Assembly (NCBI GenBank): GCA_037439685.1
Contig: JBBIVO010000001.1
Location: 1 to 64,000 of the forward strand
Direction of reading: 5' to 3'
DNA: 64,000 nt
Origin: JAGTRB01 sp037439685
GTDB lineage: Archaea; Thermoproteota; Bathyarchaeia; TCS64
In this document: one piece after another, positions 18,061-27,435 of the stretch
How the letters are laid out: each line of letters begins with the position of its first letter
Position numbering within the stretch: the stretch's first letter is position 1
Translations under genes and position numbers: made by a program
The notes under the pieces: model-generated
Database searches by the model: none
The model's input: the letters and a program-made list of their open reading frames with translations, nothing else
What the model was told of the DNA's origin: nothing

Positions 18061-18189
18061 ATATTTCAATCGTGGATCATAGATTTAATTAAAATCTTAT
18101 AGTTTAATGGTCATTTGTTTTTTGTTGTTTTCTTCAGTACTTATATGCTATATTATGCAAAATCAGGATGAGCACCGAGGAGCGTAATA

Positions 18190-18656
18190 ATAATCCCTAA
18201 CGAGCCGGTGAAGGGGGAGTTCCTCGAATCCTCGGAATGAGCGAGAGGCTGGTAGGGTATCTGAACAGGCTTCCGAGGAGGGGTGGAAGGGTATTCCTCG
18301 GGAGTAGGGAGAGTATATACTTCTCCTTCATGGAGCTGAGGAGAAGGGCTGCGGCGAGGTTCCAGAACCCAAGGCTGGAGAGGATCACCTTCCACACCAT
18401 AAGGCACTGGAAGGCGACCATGGAATATCATAAGACGAAGGATATCCTGCACGTGATGCAGACTTTAGGACATAAAAACATCAACAACACTCTAGTTTAC
18501 ATAAAGCTCGAAGAGGCCCTCTTCGGAGGGCCAGCCGACCAGTTCTACTCTGCAGTCGCAAAGGGCGTAGATGAGGCTAGAAAACTGATCGAGGCTGGCT
18601 TCGAATATGTCTGCGACTTCGAAGGTGTAAAGCTCTTCAGGAAGAGGAGATAAGCC
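18190..18656 (+). pseudogene. Tyrosine recombinase/integrase, C-terminal remnant
   Basis: From the ATG at 18237 a 138-residue frame carries the C-terminal catalytic half of an archaeal XerC/phage-type integrase: FHTIRHWKAT (the H-x-x-R box), LGHKNINNTLVYI and the active-site Tyr region. The first catalytic Arg and the whole N-terminal DNA-binding domain are missing, and homology-like sequence (GVPRILGM) runs upstream of the ATG to an in-frame TAA. It is a truncated, inactive integrase. With vapBC next to it, this marks an old insertion just upstream of the uL13 gene. Confidence 0.75.
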
Positions 18657-18758
18657 CAGGGCGGAAAACCTATACATAATGTAAAAAAACGGGGATGGAA
18701 AGCCTTTTATCTTTAGGTGATTCTCAGGTCTCAAAATCGCATTAAGGGGTGTTGGGAT

Positions 18759-19187
18759 TTGGGTGAGGGCCGCAGGATCATCGACGCCGATGGCCTGATA
18801 CTGGGGAGGATGGCCAGCATGGTTGCTAAGAGGCTACTCCGGGGGGAGAGGATAGAAATAGTCAACGCTGAGAGGGCTGTGATCTCTGGGAGACGCTTGA
18901 TGGTGATAGAGGAGTGGAAGAGCCGCCTAGGGCTTGGAGGTGCTGGAAAGGGGCCCATCCATTACAGGAGACCAGACCTGATCCTGCGGGGGGTCGTCAG
19001 GGGTATGCTTCCGTACAGGAGCGCCCATGGGAGGGAGGCCTTCAAGAGGCTCAGGGTCCATATTGGGGTTCCCAAGGAGCTGGAGAACGCTGAGAGGGAG
19101 AGCCTCTCAGAGGCCCATGTGAGCAGCCTTAGGGGACGCTATGTCACCCTTGGAGAGGTCGCGGAGCAGGTGGGATGGAGAGGGTAA
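18759..19187 (+). CDS. rpl13: Ribosomal protein uL13
   Basis: About 142 residues from TTG at 18759, preceded nine bases upstream by AAGGGG (18744-18749); an in-frame GTG at 18717 would add 14 residues without family support. Family motifs are clear: DADGLILGRMAS near the N-terminus, VNAERAVISG, and GMLPYRSAHGREAFKRLRVH. It binds 23S rRNA. It starts the uL13-uS9-eL13 ribosomal cluster; RpoN and RpoK, which often follow in archaea, are not here. Confidence 0.95.
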   Translation: MGEGRRIIDADGLILGRMASMVAKRLLRGERIEIVNAERAVISGRRLMVIEEWKSRLGLGGAGKGPIHYRRPDLILRGVVRGMLPYRSAHGREAFKRLRVHIGVPKELENAERESLSEAHVSSLRGRYVTLGEVAEQVGWRG

Positions 19188-19230
19188 AATGCATATCTTT
19201 AATTATTAGATGAGGGGAGGGTATGAGGCT

Positions 19231-19635
19231 ATGGTTAGGATGCTGCTCTCCACCGGGAAGAGGAAGACCTCTATAGCTAAAGTGCTCATAAAGGAGGGAG
19301 GGGGGAAGATAAGGGTAAACGATAAGCCGATAGAGATCTACCAGCCCTGGACAGCTAGGGAAAAGATCATGGAGCCCCTATACCTCGCGGGAGAGGAGGT
19401 GACAAACAAGGTCGACATAGACGCTAAGGTTGAGGGGGGAGGATTCATGAGCCAGGCAGAGGCCGTGAGGATGGCCATAGCAAGGGGACTGGTCAAATGG
19501 ACGAAGAGCGAGCTCCTAAGGGATACATACCTCAAATATGATAGGAGCATGCTGGCTGGAGACAGCCGCAGAACAGAGCCGAAGAAGTTCGGAGGACCCA
19601 GCGCCAGGACCAGAAAACAGAAATCCTACAGGTAA
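19231..19635 (+). CDS. rps9: Ribosomal protein uS9
   Basis: 134 residues from the ATG at 19231, which has GAGGGGAGGG about ten bases before it; an ATG at 19210 would add seven residues that lie over that ribosome-binding site. Signature features are STGKRKTSIAK at the N-terminus, GGGFMSQAEAVRMAIARGL in the middle, and the basic tail ending KKFGGPSARTRKQKSYR that reaches the P-site tRNA. Confidence 0.96.
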   Translation: MVRMLLSTGKRKTSIAKVLIKEGGGKIRVNDKPIEIYQPWTAREKIMEPLYLAGEEVTNKVDIDAKVEGGGFMSQAEAVRMAIARGLVKWTKSELLRDTYLKYDRSMLAGDSRRTEPKKFGGPSARTRKQKSYR

Positions 19636-19656
19636 TCTGAGAGGTGTTGGCCACCC

Positions 19657-19989
19657 ATGGCAAGGATGGTCACAGCTATCGTCAGGAGAGGCCCGAAGAC
19701 GTGTCAGGGGAGGGGCTTCTCCATAGGAGAACTTGAAGAGGTAGGACTGAATGTGGGGGAGGCCCGCCACCTCGGTATTCCCGTCGATGAGAGGAGAAGT
19801 ACCTGTTACGAGGAGAATGTGGAGAGGCTTAGGAGCTGGATCCCCGAAGCGGAGAAGACAGGCTACAGGTCTTCTAGACCAAAGCAAGGCTCAAAGCGTA
19901 AGAGGGGACGGGTCTACAGAGGGCTAACGAGCTCTGGAAAGGAGATGAGAGGCCTAAGTAAGAAGAGGGGTTTGGGAAAGAAGCCATAA
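19657..19989 (+). CDS. rpl13e: Ribosomal protein eL13 (L13e)
   Basis: 110 residues beginning at the ATG at 19657, 22 bases after uS9. The stretch GRGFSIGELEEVGLNVGEARHLGIPVDERR matches L13e in conserved positions (GFSIGEL, AGL-like turn, LGIPVDERR), followed by a highly basic tail suited to rRNA binding. L13e occurs in Crenarchaeota, related TACK groups, Asgard archaea and eukaryotes, and is absent from most Euryarchaeota, so it is one of the best lineage clues in the window. Confidence 0.88.
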   Translation: MARMVTAIVRRGPKTCQGRGFSIGELEEVGLNVGEARHLGIPVDERRSTCYEENVERLRSWIPEAEKTGYRSSRPKQGSKRKRGRVYRGLTSSGKEMRGLSKKRGLGKKP

Positions 19990-20095
19990 AAGAGGACCTT
20001 CAAGAGGATGTGAGGTTATAGCGATGGCTATTTATCCAAAAATAGTTGAGCCTTGATTTAGGGTCAAAGATCGATGTAGATGAGTGGAGATTGGA

Positions 20096-21259
20096 CTACA
20101 GCTTCTTCAAAGCCTTCTCCATCCTATCAAAGGCCTCGTTTATTATAGCCTCGCTCGTGGCTATGCACATTCTGAGGTGGCCCTCCCCTCTAGGGCCGAA
20201 ATCGGTTCCTGGGGAGAAGGCCAGCTTCGCCTCCTCCAGCATATACTTGTATAGTCGGCCGCTGCTCATCCCGTAGTTGAACTTCGGGAACATGAGGTAG
20301 GTCCCCTCCAGCTTGGTGCAGGTGACCCCGGGCAGCTCCTTGAACCTCCTCTCGCAGAGGCCTCTTATCATGTGTAGGTGCCTCGAGAGCCCCTCCCTCC
20401 ACCAGTTTAGACCCTCGCCCAGCATTACGGGGACCGCGGCTCTGGCAAGCGTTGAGGCGCCTCTCAGCACCCCCCTAGATATCCTCCTCAGGTCTTCCAC
20501 GACATCCTTAGAGGCGCTTAGGTATCCGAGCTGGAGGCCTGCCACCCCATAGGCCTTCGAGAACCCCCAGCTGGTTATGGTGAGGTCTTCTATCTCTGGG
20601 CTTAGGGAGGCTAGGGTTATATGCTTCCTCCCATCGAAGATTATCTCCTCCCAAAGTTCATCAACCATGACCGTGATCCTCCTCTCCACCGCTATCTCTG
20701 CTATTCCCTTGAGCTCCTCCTCGGTCATGACCCTGCCGCAGGGGTTATGAGGATTGCAGACGAATATCAGCTTCGTCCTCCTTTTAATCAGGCTCTTAAG
20801 CCTCTCCAGGTCGAACCTGTATCCCTCCTCCATCTCCAGGGGCCAGTAGACGGGCTTAGTGTGAGTGATCTCCACGGCCGTGTAGAAGGGGCTGTACATG
20901 GGATCAGTGACTATAACCTCATCGCCCGGCTTGCAGGCGTATTGGATGGCCAACCACATCGCAGGCAGAACCCCCTGGGTTATTATCATGTTCTCGGCCT
21001 TGACATCCAGCCCATTCCTCCTCCTTACCTTCTCGGCGAGGAGCTCCCTCGTCCTGGTATCGTCGCTGTAGAATAGATCCTCGTCCTGCACCGCATTTAT
21101 GAGGGCCCTCTTTATCTCGGGGGCTATCGGAAAGTCCAGGTCAGCCAGCCATAGGGGGATAACGTCGGGTGGATACCTATGCCACTTGATCCCTGGAGCC
21201 GCCAGCATCCCCTCTATGGTCGCTGAGTTGAAGAACTCTTCCCTAATCATTTCAGCCAC
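20096..21259 (-). CDS. PLP-dependent aminotransferase / MalY-PatB-type C-S lyase
   Basis: 387 residues, fold-type I class I/II aminotransferase. Visible motifs: WLADLDFPIAPEI at the N-terminus, a feature shared with MalY/PatB cystathionine beta-lyases; VCNPHNPCGR (substrate-binding Asn), and SWGFSKAYGVAGLQLGY with the PLP Lys. The C-terminal Arg region is RMCIAT. It is either an amino acid aminotransferase or a cysteine-S-conjugate beta-lyase; the N-terminus favours the latter. Transcribed alone, opposite to the ribosomal genes. Confidence 0.85.
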   Translation of the reverse strand: MAEMIREEFFNSATIEGMLAAPGIKWHRYPPDVIPLWLADLDFPIAPEIKRALINAVQDEDLFYSDDTRTRELLAEKVRRRNGLDVKAENMIITQGVLPAMWLAIQYACKPGDEVIVTDPMYSPFYTAVEITHTKPVYWPLEMEEGYRFDLERLKSLIKRRTKLIFVCNPHNPCGRVMTEEELKGIAEIAVERRITVMVDELWEEIIFDGRKHITLASLSPEIEDLTITSWGFSKAYGVAGLQLGYLSASKDVVEDLRRISRGVLRGASTLARAAVPVMLGEGLNWWREGLSRHLHMIRGLCERRFKELPGVTCTKLEGTYLMFPKFNYGMSSGRLYKYMLEEAKLAFSPGTDFGPRGEGHLRMCIATSEAIINEAFDRMEKALKKL

Positions 21260-21622
21260 GCCAACTAGTAGATTTCATGACGGCTATAAGCCTTTCAGCC
21301 CTTCTTCGCTCATTAGCCTTATTGAGATAGGGGAAGATTATTTGGAGACGCATAAAAAGATGGAGAGATATCATATTGGGGTTTCAAGGGGCCTTGAAAA
21401 GGTGGTAAGAGGATGGCATTATTTTGAGGGGCTTGATCGTAACTTGGATACCTTCTCGGTCGCATTGCCCACCAGCTCTGCTAGAAGCCTTGCGGATGAA
21501 GGTATGCCCCAGGTTTGGATGCAAGCCCCTGGGAGGCCTTTGCAGAGGGATCTTCAGAATCCTCTTAACCCTCTATCCTCAACGGCCGGCATTACGATAC
21601 GTCCCAGGCTTCAGGCTCTAGG
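21260..21622. other. Intergenic region between PLP enzyme and herA, no supported gene
   Basis: A + strand frame runs through it but starts inside the PLP gene and has no domain signature. GC-rich, with no clear hairpin or tRNA. It should hold the promoter of the PLP enzyme gene. Confidence 0.4.
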
Positions 21623-23401
21623 TTAAGTGACGCCCTCAGCCGTCCTTGGGAGATTTGAGGCTAGGATCTCCTCGTTATTCGGGGTCTTGAGGAATATTGG
21701 GACGTTCCTCTGTTTTGTCGCCCTGTAGGAGACGAATAGCCACTCGCCGGTCTCCAGCTCAGTCGTCTTGTCCAGGAGGTCGTAGCTCAGGCTGAAGGCG
21801 TCGGCTATCACCATCCTGTCGTAGAACCTTGGGAGGGTGCTGACGAAGTAGCTGTGGAGCTGCTGGAGGGCGTTCACGTTCAGGTGGGCGACCCTCTGGC
21901 TGCAGAGCCAGCAGCTCGCCCTGTATTTTCTCCCCTGCCGGAGGAGGGCCTCCACCATCCTGTTCGACTGCTCGGTGTAGTCCTCCCTTCTCGTCCTGTC
22001 TGGGATGAACTCCTGGGCCTCGTCTATCACGGTTAAGACGGGCCTACCCGTCCCCTGGGTCTTCTTCAGCCATAGGAGATGGTCGACGAAGCGGCTCACG
22101 GCATCGCGGGCGGTGTCGGGTTCTGGTATGTAGACGATCACAAGCCCTGAGAGGGGGCCGTGGGAGACCGCTGAGGCGAGCCACTCGGGATTTCTAAATA
22201 TGGTTTTTCTCTCAACCGTTATTGGCCTCTCCTCGTTCAAGGCTCTGAGGATGGCCTGGATATCCTTGGAGGTGCTAGACATGGAGTGGATGGATGTCGT
22301 GAACTCTGTCAGGATCCTTGAGAGCTCCGCCTTCGCCCTTGGATCTCCCGCTATCTCCTCGAAGGTTGTATCCTCCCCGTATCCTCCCATCTCGATGAAG
22401 CCGTTGAGCCTGTTGAGGGCTATATGGGCCTGGATGGACTCCCTCTCCCCCCTATCGGCGATCCCCCCTATGAGCCTGAGGATCAGCCCAAGGTTGAGGG
22501 GGATCTCCCTCGGGGGCTGGGCCATAGTTAACCTCCTCACCCTCCCAGCCTCCAGCAGCTCCTCTACAGCCCTCTCCAGGCGGCTCCTCTCCATGAGCCC
22601 CTCCAAGGTCTCGGGTATGGCCTGTGAGTCCATTATCCTCCGAGGCTCCCCTTGGAAGTCCTCGGTGGAGTATGTATATGGGGCGAGGTCGAGGAGGTGG
22701 ATCAGGTATTCCCCAGCGACGTCGAAGACCACAACGGCTATATCACCCGTCGCATCGAGCACCCTCCTTATGAGGTAGGATGCTAGGTTGGACTTTCCGC
22801 ATCCCGTGAAGCCGAAGAAGCCCGTGTGGTATCGGACCAGCTCTCCTATGTCGACCGTGAGGGGGAGGTTGAAGCCCTTGAGAACCCCGACCTCTGCTCC
22901 CCCCTCTATGCAGAGGAACTCCCTCACGGTCTCCCTAGATAGGATGTGGGCCTCGCTCCCCACCAGGGGGGTGAGGTTTGAGCGTTCAAATACGATGCCT
23001 CCTCCTTCAAGGTCCATCCTGTAGTCTGTTGGGACCGCGACGACATCTATCCAGGTCTCCTCGCTCCCCTCCCAGCTCCTGTCTATGGTCTCGAGGAACT
23101 CCCTTCTTATGACCTTGGGGACCGCGACGTCGACCCCAAGCATCTGGAAGTGCATGGGCCTGACATCCACGACCTCATATATGATGTAGGTCTCTCCATC
23201 TAGGGTGGGCCTTCTGAGGCCTATGAAGCTGGGCTCGTGGAGCCTGTCCAGCACGGGTATGCTGAACCTCGCCTCGACTATCGCCACCCTGCTGGTTAAT
23301 GTCACCTCCCCCTCCCTTGTCCTAGATGTCCTCGTGGTAACCCTGTGGGCCCTAAGCCTCGCTGAGAACGCTCCTCCCATATCGTCGAATATCTCGTTCA
23401 T
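21623..23401 (-). CDS. herA: HerA-type DNA helicase/translocase
   Basis: 592 residues. An N-terminal b-rich HAS-barrel region (~1-170) is followed by the FtsK/HerA ATPase core with Walker A GFTGCGKSN (near residue 200) and Walker B VLTVIDEAQEF. A C-terminal segment includes RKYRASCWLCSQR, likely sensor/arginine finger. HerA forms hexameric rings that drive NurA nuclease in 5' end resection for recombinational repair. Its ATG overlaps the end of the nurA-like gene by four bases, so the two are translationally coupled. Confidence 0.9.
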   Translation of the reverse strand: MNEIFDDMGGAFSARLRAHRVTTRTSRTREGEVTLTSRVAIVEARFSIPVLDRLHEPSFIGLRRPTLDGETYIIYEVVDVRPMHFQMLGVDVAVPKVIRREFLETIDRSWEGSEETWIDVVAVPTDYRMDLEGGGIVFERSNLTPLVGSEAHILSRETVREFLCIEGGAEVGVLKGFNLPLTVDIGELVRYHTGFFGFTGCGKSNLASYLIRRVLDATGDIAVVVFDVAGEYLIHLLDLAPYTYSTEDFQGEPRRIMDSQAIPETLEGLMERSRLERAVEELLEAGRVRRLTMAQPPREIPLNLGLILRLIGGIADRGERESIQAHIALNRLNGFIEMGGYGEDTTFEEIAGDPRAKAELSRILTEFTTSIHSMSSTSKDIQAILRALNEERPITVERKTIFRNPEWLASAVSHGPLSGLVIVYIPEPDTARDAVSRFVDHLLWLKKTQGTGRPVLTVIDEAQEFIPDRTRREDYTEQSNRMVEALLRQGRKYRASCWLCSQRVAHLNVNALQQLHSYFVSTLPRFYDRMVIADAFSLSYDLLDKTTELETGEWLFVSYRATKQRNVPIFLKTPNNEEILASNLPRTAEGVT

Positions 23402-25182
23402 CTCTCTTCCACCTCCATGGCTTTCCTCTCCCTGACCCCCTCCGTCTCCCTCCTGATATCCCTGAACCTCCTAGCTATGGTGAAGATCTTCTGCCTCCTG
23501 GCTAGGGCTCCCAGCTCGAGGTCTGCCACCCCCCTGAGGAGGCCCTTCATCATCTTCACCTCTGCCTTCACCGCCTTATCAGCGAGGTATAGGAGCTGGT
23601 TGTGGCCCATCGCCTCCAGCACCTCTGGATTGTCGCATCTGGACAGGAGGAGGAGTATGGTGTTGTCTATGGGGTTCTCCGAACCCCCTTCCCAGTATGG
23701 ATAGATCCTCGCCTGCTTCCCCCTATCTATGACCTCCAGCTCCACCGTGTATTCATCGTCGCCCTCTGGGTCGTAGAAGCGGTCGTATAGGAAGGTTGGA
23801 GACCTGACCTCGCTGTCACCCCTGAACTCCCTCAGCTGGAAGTATCCCCTGACGAACTGCCTCTCCATGGAGACCACCTCCCTAGCAGCCCTTAGGATCC
23901 CCTTCTCCCTATCCTCCATGAGGGTTGAGAAGCATGCGTCGTAGGTGAGGGTCCTCCAAGGGGCCCTGAAGGCCTCGGGATTCACGCTGCTCAGGATGGT
24001 TAGGAAGGCCCTGTCGTGTTTGAAGCTTGGAAGCCTCTCCTCTTCGGAGATCAAGCCTCTAGCCTTGGCGTAGGGGATGGCTGCCCTTATAAGGTCGGAT
24101 GATGAGGTGTCCTTCGCAATGCCCACGACCATCACCCCCCTCCTCAGGGCCTCCTCCCTCAGCATGTGGATCAGAATCGAGTTTATCGAGTTAAGGTCCA
24201 GCACGCTGAGCCAGGTCTCCCCATCATCCATCATCAGCGGATGCCCGGGAGAGCTGAAGACCCTCTCAACCATCATGTTGGCAGCATCCCTCACCCTGAG
24301 CCAGTAGTCCTTGACATGCCCTTGAAGCTCTAGATGGGGGTCCTCGCCCTTCAGGCTTTCCTCCACGAGGAGGTCCCCGCCAGATTCCCTGTGCATATCC
24401 CTTAGCCCCCTTATCAGGGCTCTTTTCAGCTCCTTTTCCACTCCAAGCTCCTCGAGGAGCTGGCTCACCCTCAACCCCTCGGAGCGCAGAAGCCTCTGGA
24501 TGGCGGCATAGGGGAGGTAGCGCCTCCTCTTAGGCACCCACCCCCTTCCACAGCCCAGCATCGAGGCTATTCTGAGGTCCAGGGCGGTGAGGGGGCCGTG
24601 AGAGGTCTCTAGGCCGAGAAGGGGGGATTTCCCCCTCAGGAGGAGGCTGAGGTCCCTAGAGAGGGGTGGATAGGTCCCAGATAGGGGCCTATCAAGGAGG
24701 AGGAGGCGCACCCCCTCATCCTCCACAGCCCTTAGGGCTAGGTATAACTCGGCCATTGTCATGAGGGCGAAGGGGACCCTCTCCGCCGCCCTCTCCGGAT
24801 CCTCCTCCGACGAGGGGCCGACCACGTGATAGAGGTCCTCAGCCCAGAGGGGGATGGAGGCGGATGCGGCTAGACGCCTATCCCTCTCTACGCCGTCGAG
24901 GTGGAAGAATATATCATCGCCAACGGTGAAGTCGCATCTAAACCCGGTTGCACATACATAGAAGAGGAGCATCTCGAGCAGCTCATCATAGTCCATCGAG
25001 CCGTCTATCCCAACAGCGGTATAATCTCCAGGCTCGAGCCGAATAGGCTTAGATTTACCTTCGCCCCCACATCTTACGCAGGGGGTGAAGCCCCCCCTCC
25101 CCGTGAGCTCCCTTATCCTCCTCCTCAGGAGGTCTGCAAGGATGGAGGTCTGCCTCCTAAGCCTCTCGGCGACGAGACTCAA
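23398..25182 (-). CDS. nurA: NurA-domain nuclease, long form
   Basis: 594 residues. Near the N-terminus GDYTAVGIDGSMDYDELLE carries the NurA metal-binding DGS motif; later LLLLDRPLSG (~residue 160) supplies another conserved Asp, and MVVGIAKDTSSSDL (~355) looks like the family's third core motif. NurA is a Mn2+-dependent nuclease that works with HerA, encoded immediately downstream with a four-base overlap. The protein is clearly longer than the well-studied ~340-450 residue NurA proteins, with a long middle region and a helical basic C-terminus. A CxxC pair (CVRC) sits near residue 35. Confidence 0.82.
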   Translation of the reverse strand: MSLVAERLRRQTSILADLLRRRIRELTGRGGFTPCVRCGGEGKSKPIRLEPGDYTAVGIDGSMDYDELLEMLLFYVCATGFRCDFTVGDDIFFHLDGVERDRRLAASASIPLWAEDLYHVVGPSSEEDPERAAERVPFALMTMAELYLALRAVEDEGVRLLLLDRPLSGTYPPLSRDLSLLLRGKSPLLGLETSHGPLTALDLRIASMLGCGRGWVPKRRRYLPYAAIQRLLRSEGLRVSQLLEELGVEKELKRALIRGLRDMHRESGGDLLVEESLKGEDPHLELQGHVKDYWLRVRDAANMMVERVFSSPGHPLMMDDGETWLSVLDLNSINSILIHMLREEALRRGVMVVGIAKDTSSSDLIRAAIPYAKARGLISEEERLPSFKHDRAFLTILSSVNPEAFRAPWRTLTYDACFSTLMEDREKGILRAAREVVSMERQFVRGYFQLREFRGDSEVRSPTFLYDRFYDPEGDDEYTVELEVIDRGKQARIYPYWEGGSENPIDNTILLLLSRCDNPEVLEAMGHNQLLYLADKAVKAEVKMMKGLLRGVADLELGALARRQKIFTIARRFRDIRRETEGVRERKAMEVEER

Positions 25183-25293
25183 CCCAAATCGAGATCAGAC
25201 ACCGCATTGATAAACGTTTTAGAGATAGAGATCGACCTCTAACTTCAAATAGTAGATGAAATGAGGTTAGGGGTTCCCCGTGAAGGGAGTTAA

Positions 25294-26223
25294 TCATCTT
25301 TTTCTGACGATCGGGAGGGCCCTCTCCACCCCCCTTGTCAGGATAAGCCCCAGGATTATTGAGACCAGTGACTGGCCGAAGAGGTCTCTGAGGTAGGAGA
25401 CGACGGCCACGGGGTAACCCTTTATGAATATGTTGACGAAGAAGTAGACTGTTGACATCGTGAAGCCCGCCGCTGCTAGGATGGCCGCCTGGAGGAGGAG
25501 GCCCCTCCTACGGCCCAGCCCGGCTATGAAACCCTGAAGGCCATGGGCTAGAAGGGTCACAAACCAGCGGGGATAACCCACGAAGAGGTCTGCCACGACA
25601 GGGCCAATTATACCGACTAGGCCTCCGACCTTTACGCCGAGGAGGAGGGCTGAGACGTAGATGGCTGTGTCCCCAATGTGGGTGTATCCTCCAGTTGGGG
25701 AGGGAAGCATGATGCCGGTTGTTCCCGTGAGGACGGCGGTCAGGGCCGAGAAGAGGGCTGTGAAGGCGGCCTCCATTGGGGTCATGAAGGGCCCACCTTC
25801 AACCTTCCTCCCTTTAACCCTTAGGCTTAGGAGGGCGAAGGAGGAGGCGATTATCAAGGCGGCCACCTCCACCCCCAGGCTGGGGATGGAGAGGGGGTAA
25901 CCGAGGAGATATGGGAGGGGCAGGATGAAGAGGGATAGGAGGGCTGAAAGGGAGGCTATGAAGGCCCCCCTCCTCAAATATCCCCTTAAGGCCTCAGCCC
26001 CAGCCCACGCCATAACGGCGGAGAAGAACGAGGGGAGGGTGAGATAGAGGGCCACCTTAACCCTATCGGGATCAGAGAGGCTGATCGAGGAGAGGAGGCT
26101 CTCCACCCCAAGGAAGCTAAGGATAAGGCCGGCCTGAAGGATGGCCCCCGAGAGCATAAGGAGGGCTGATGCCATCCCCAGGGTAGCCAATCCCCTAAGG
26201 ATCCGCTCATCAGCCGACATCAA
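25294..26223 (-). CDS. ECF-type transporter S component with extra N-terminal membrane domain
   Basis: 309 residues with about ten membrane helices. The C-terminal half (from ~residue 150) has the S-component look: GPFMTPMEAAFTALFSALTAV-like first helix, TGGYTHIGDTAIYVSALLLG and a third helix GGLVGIIGPVVADLF. The N-terminal half is an additional helical membrane domain of unknown role that standard ~180-residue S components lack. Start is TTG at 26223 or ATG at 26220. No ECF ATPases are adjacent, so a shared group II-type energising module elsewhere would be needed. Substrate unknown. Confidence 0.75.
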   Translation of the reverse strand: MMSADERILRGLATLGMASALLMLSGAILQAGLILSFLGVESLLSSISLSDPDRVKVALYLTLPSFFSAVMAWAGAEALRGYLRRGAFIASLSALLSLFILPLPYLLGYPLSIPSLGVEVAALIIASSFALLSLRVKGRKVEGGPFMTPMEAAFTALFSALTAVLTGTTGIMLPSPTGGYTHIGDTAIYVSALLLGVKVGGLVGIIGPVVADLFVGYPRWFVTLLAHGLQGFIAGLGRRRGLLLQAAILAAAGFTMSTVYFFVNIFIKGYPVAVVSYLRDLFGQSLVSIILGLILTRGVERALPIVRKR

Positions 26224-26363
26224 ATATTATAGTTCAAACTAATATATTAACCTGTTGGGGGAGGTCCCAGGACATCAGTGCAGATACGGCCCGCATGTTG
26301 ATAACTTCCTTCCATTTATGGAGTTAATCCCTCAAGGTTAAATATACAACGTGTCGATTTTCA

Positions 26364-27140
26364 ATGATACCCATGGTGCAGTTGGCCGAGGTCAACTGGA
26401 AGGATGCTGAGGAACTTTTCAAGAAAACCGATGTGGCCCTTATCCCGGTTGGGAGCACAGAGCAGCACGGACCCCACAACCCTCTTGGCACGGACCATCT
26501 CGTCGCTGGAGCATTGGGCAGGGTTATAGGCGAACGAACGGGCGTGGCAGTTCTCCCGACGATACCTGTTGGGGTCTCGGAGCATCACAGGCATTTTCCA
26601 GGAACCCTCTGGGTTCCGCCGAGGGCCTTCAGAGATTATGTTAAGTTTGTGGCCCTCTCAGCGGCTAGCCACGGGGCCAAGAAGATCATATTTATCAATG
26701 GGCATGGGGGGAACACGGCCTCCCTTCTAGAGGTTGCGGGAGAGCTGAGGAGGGAGCATAAAATCTTCTCAGCGGTCATAATGGCCTTCCCCCCTGGGAT
26801 GGCAGGCCACGCAGGTTCTGAGGAGACCAGCGTAAACCTGTACTTCCATAAATGGCTTGTGAGGATGGATAGGGCTGTGGACACGAGACAAAAGGGGATG
26901 TTGGGGCCCCTCAGGATGGAGGGGTTGGGCAGAGTTGGACCGGCCCAGTTCCCATGGGATACCATAGACCTCTCCGAGACGGGGGTCCTAGGAGCCGCGG
27001 GAGAGGAGATAGCCTCGACGAAGGCCTCGGAGGAGGAGGGGAGGAGGCTCATGGAGCCCTACATAGAGGCGGTCTGCAGATTCGTCGAGGAGCTGAAGGC
27101 GGCTAAGGTGGAAGAACTCCTCAGCAAAACCGGGAGATGA
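26364..27140 (+). CDS. Creatininase-family amidohydrolase
   Basis: 258 residues with the family's metal ligands in order: Glu and His in GSTEQHGPH (residues ~32-40), Asp and His in GTDHLVA, His in FINGHGGN (~113) and Glu in GSEETS. The family includes creatininase, MftE and archaeal ArfB, the formamide hydrolase of riboflavin/F420 biosynthesis; the sequence alone does not choose among them. A TATA-like GTTAAATATAC at 26337-26347 favours a leaderless start at the ATG at 26373 rather than 26364. Single gene. Confidence 0.85.
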   Translation: MIPMVQLAEVNWKDAEELFKKTDVALIPVGSTEQHGPHNPLGTDHLVAGALGRVIGERTGVAVLPTIPVGVSEHHRHFPGTLWVPPRAFRDYVKFVALSAASHGAKKIIFINGHGGNTASLLEVAGELRREHKIFSAVIMAFPPGMAGHAGSEETSVNLYFHKWLVRMDRAVDTRQKGMLGPLRMEGLGRVGPAQFPWDTIDLSETGVLGAAGEEIASTKASEEEGRRLMEPYIEAVCRFVEELKAAKVEELLSKTGR

Positions 27141-27366
27141 CAAAATTCGATGGGGACAGCCTCCTACCAATAGAGACCCAAATTCGAGACTGAAACGATA
27201 TAGGTGGAGGAAGACATATCCTACATCGGCGGAGGCCTGTCCCATGGCTTGTGAAGGGATGAAAAGAGGGGAATAACCAGGTTCTTGTTATGGTGTTTCC
27301 CTTTTGGGGTCTGAGACCCCTCACCGCTTAAGGAATGTGATTTTCCCGTCAAGAATCGACAAATGC

Positions 27367-27396
27367 AGATATATCTTTTAGAGATATATTTATATG
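27367..27396 (+). promoter_or_regulatory. Inverted repeat next to TATA box of the metal (YHS-CopA) operon
   Basis: ATATATCT (27369-27376) and AGATATAT (27382-27389) form a perfect 8-bp inverted repeat with a 5-base spacer, directly followed by the TATA-like TTTATATG (27389-27396), 40 bases before the first start codon. A metal-responsive regulator bound here would block or recruit the transcription machinery. Confidence 0.6.
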
Positions 27397-27435
27397 CGTC
27401 CGCGTGACTAAGAAAGTGGGAGTATGGGGGCTTAG

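Noticed and set aside
21303..21626. + strand frame in the gap between the PLP enzyme and herA
   Set aside because: It begins inside the PLP gene and shows no recognisable motif or convincing start.
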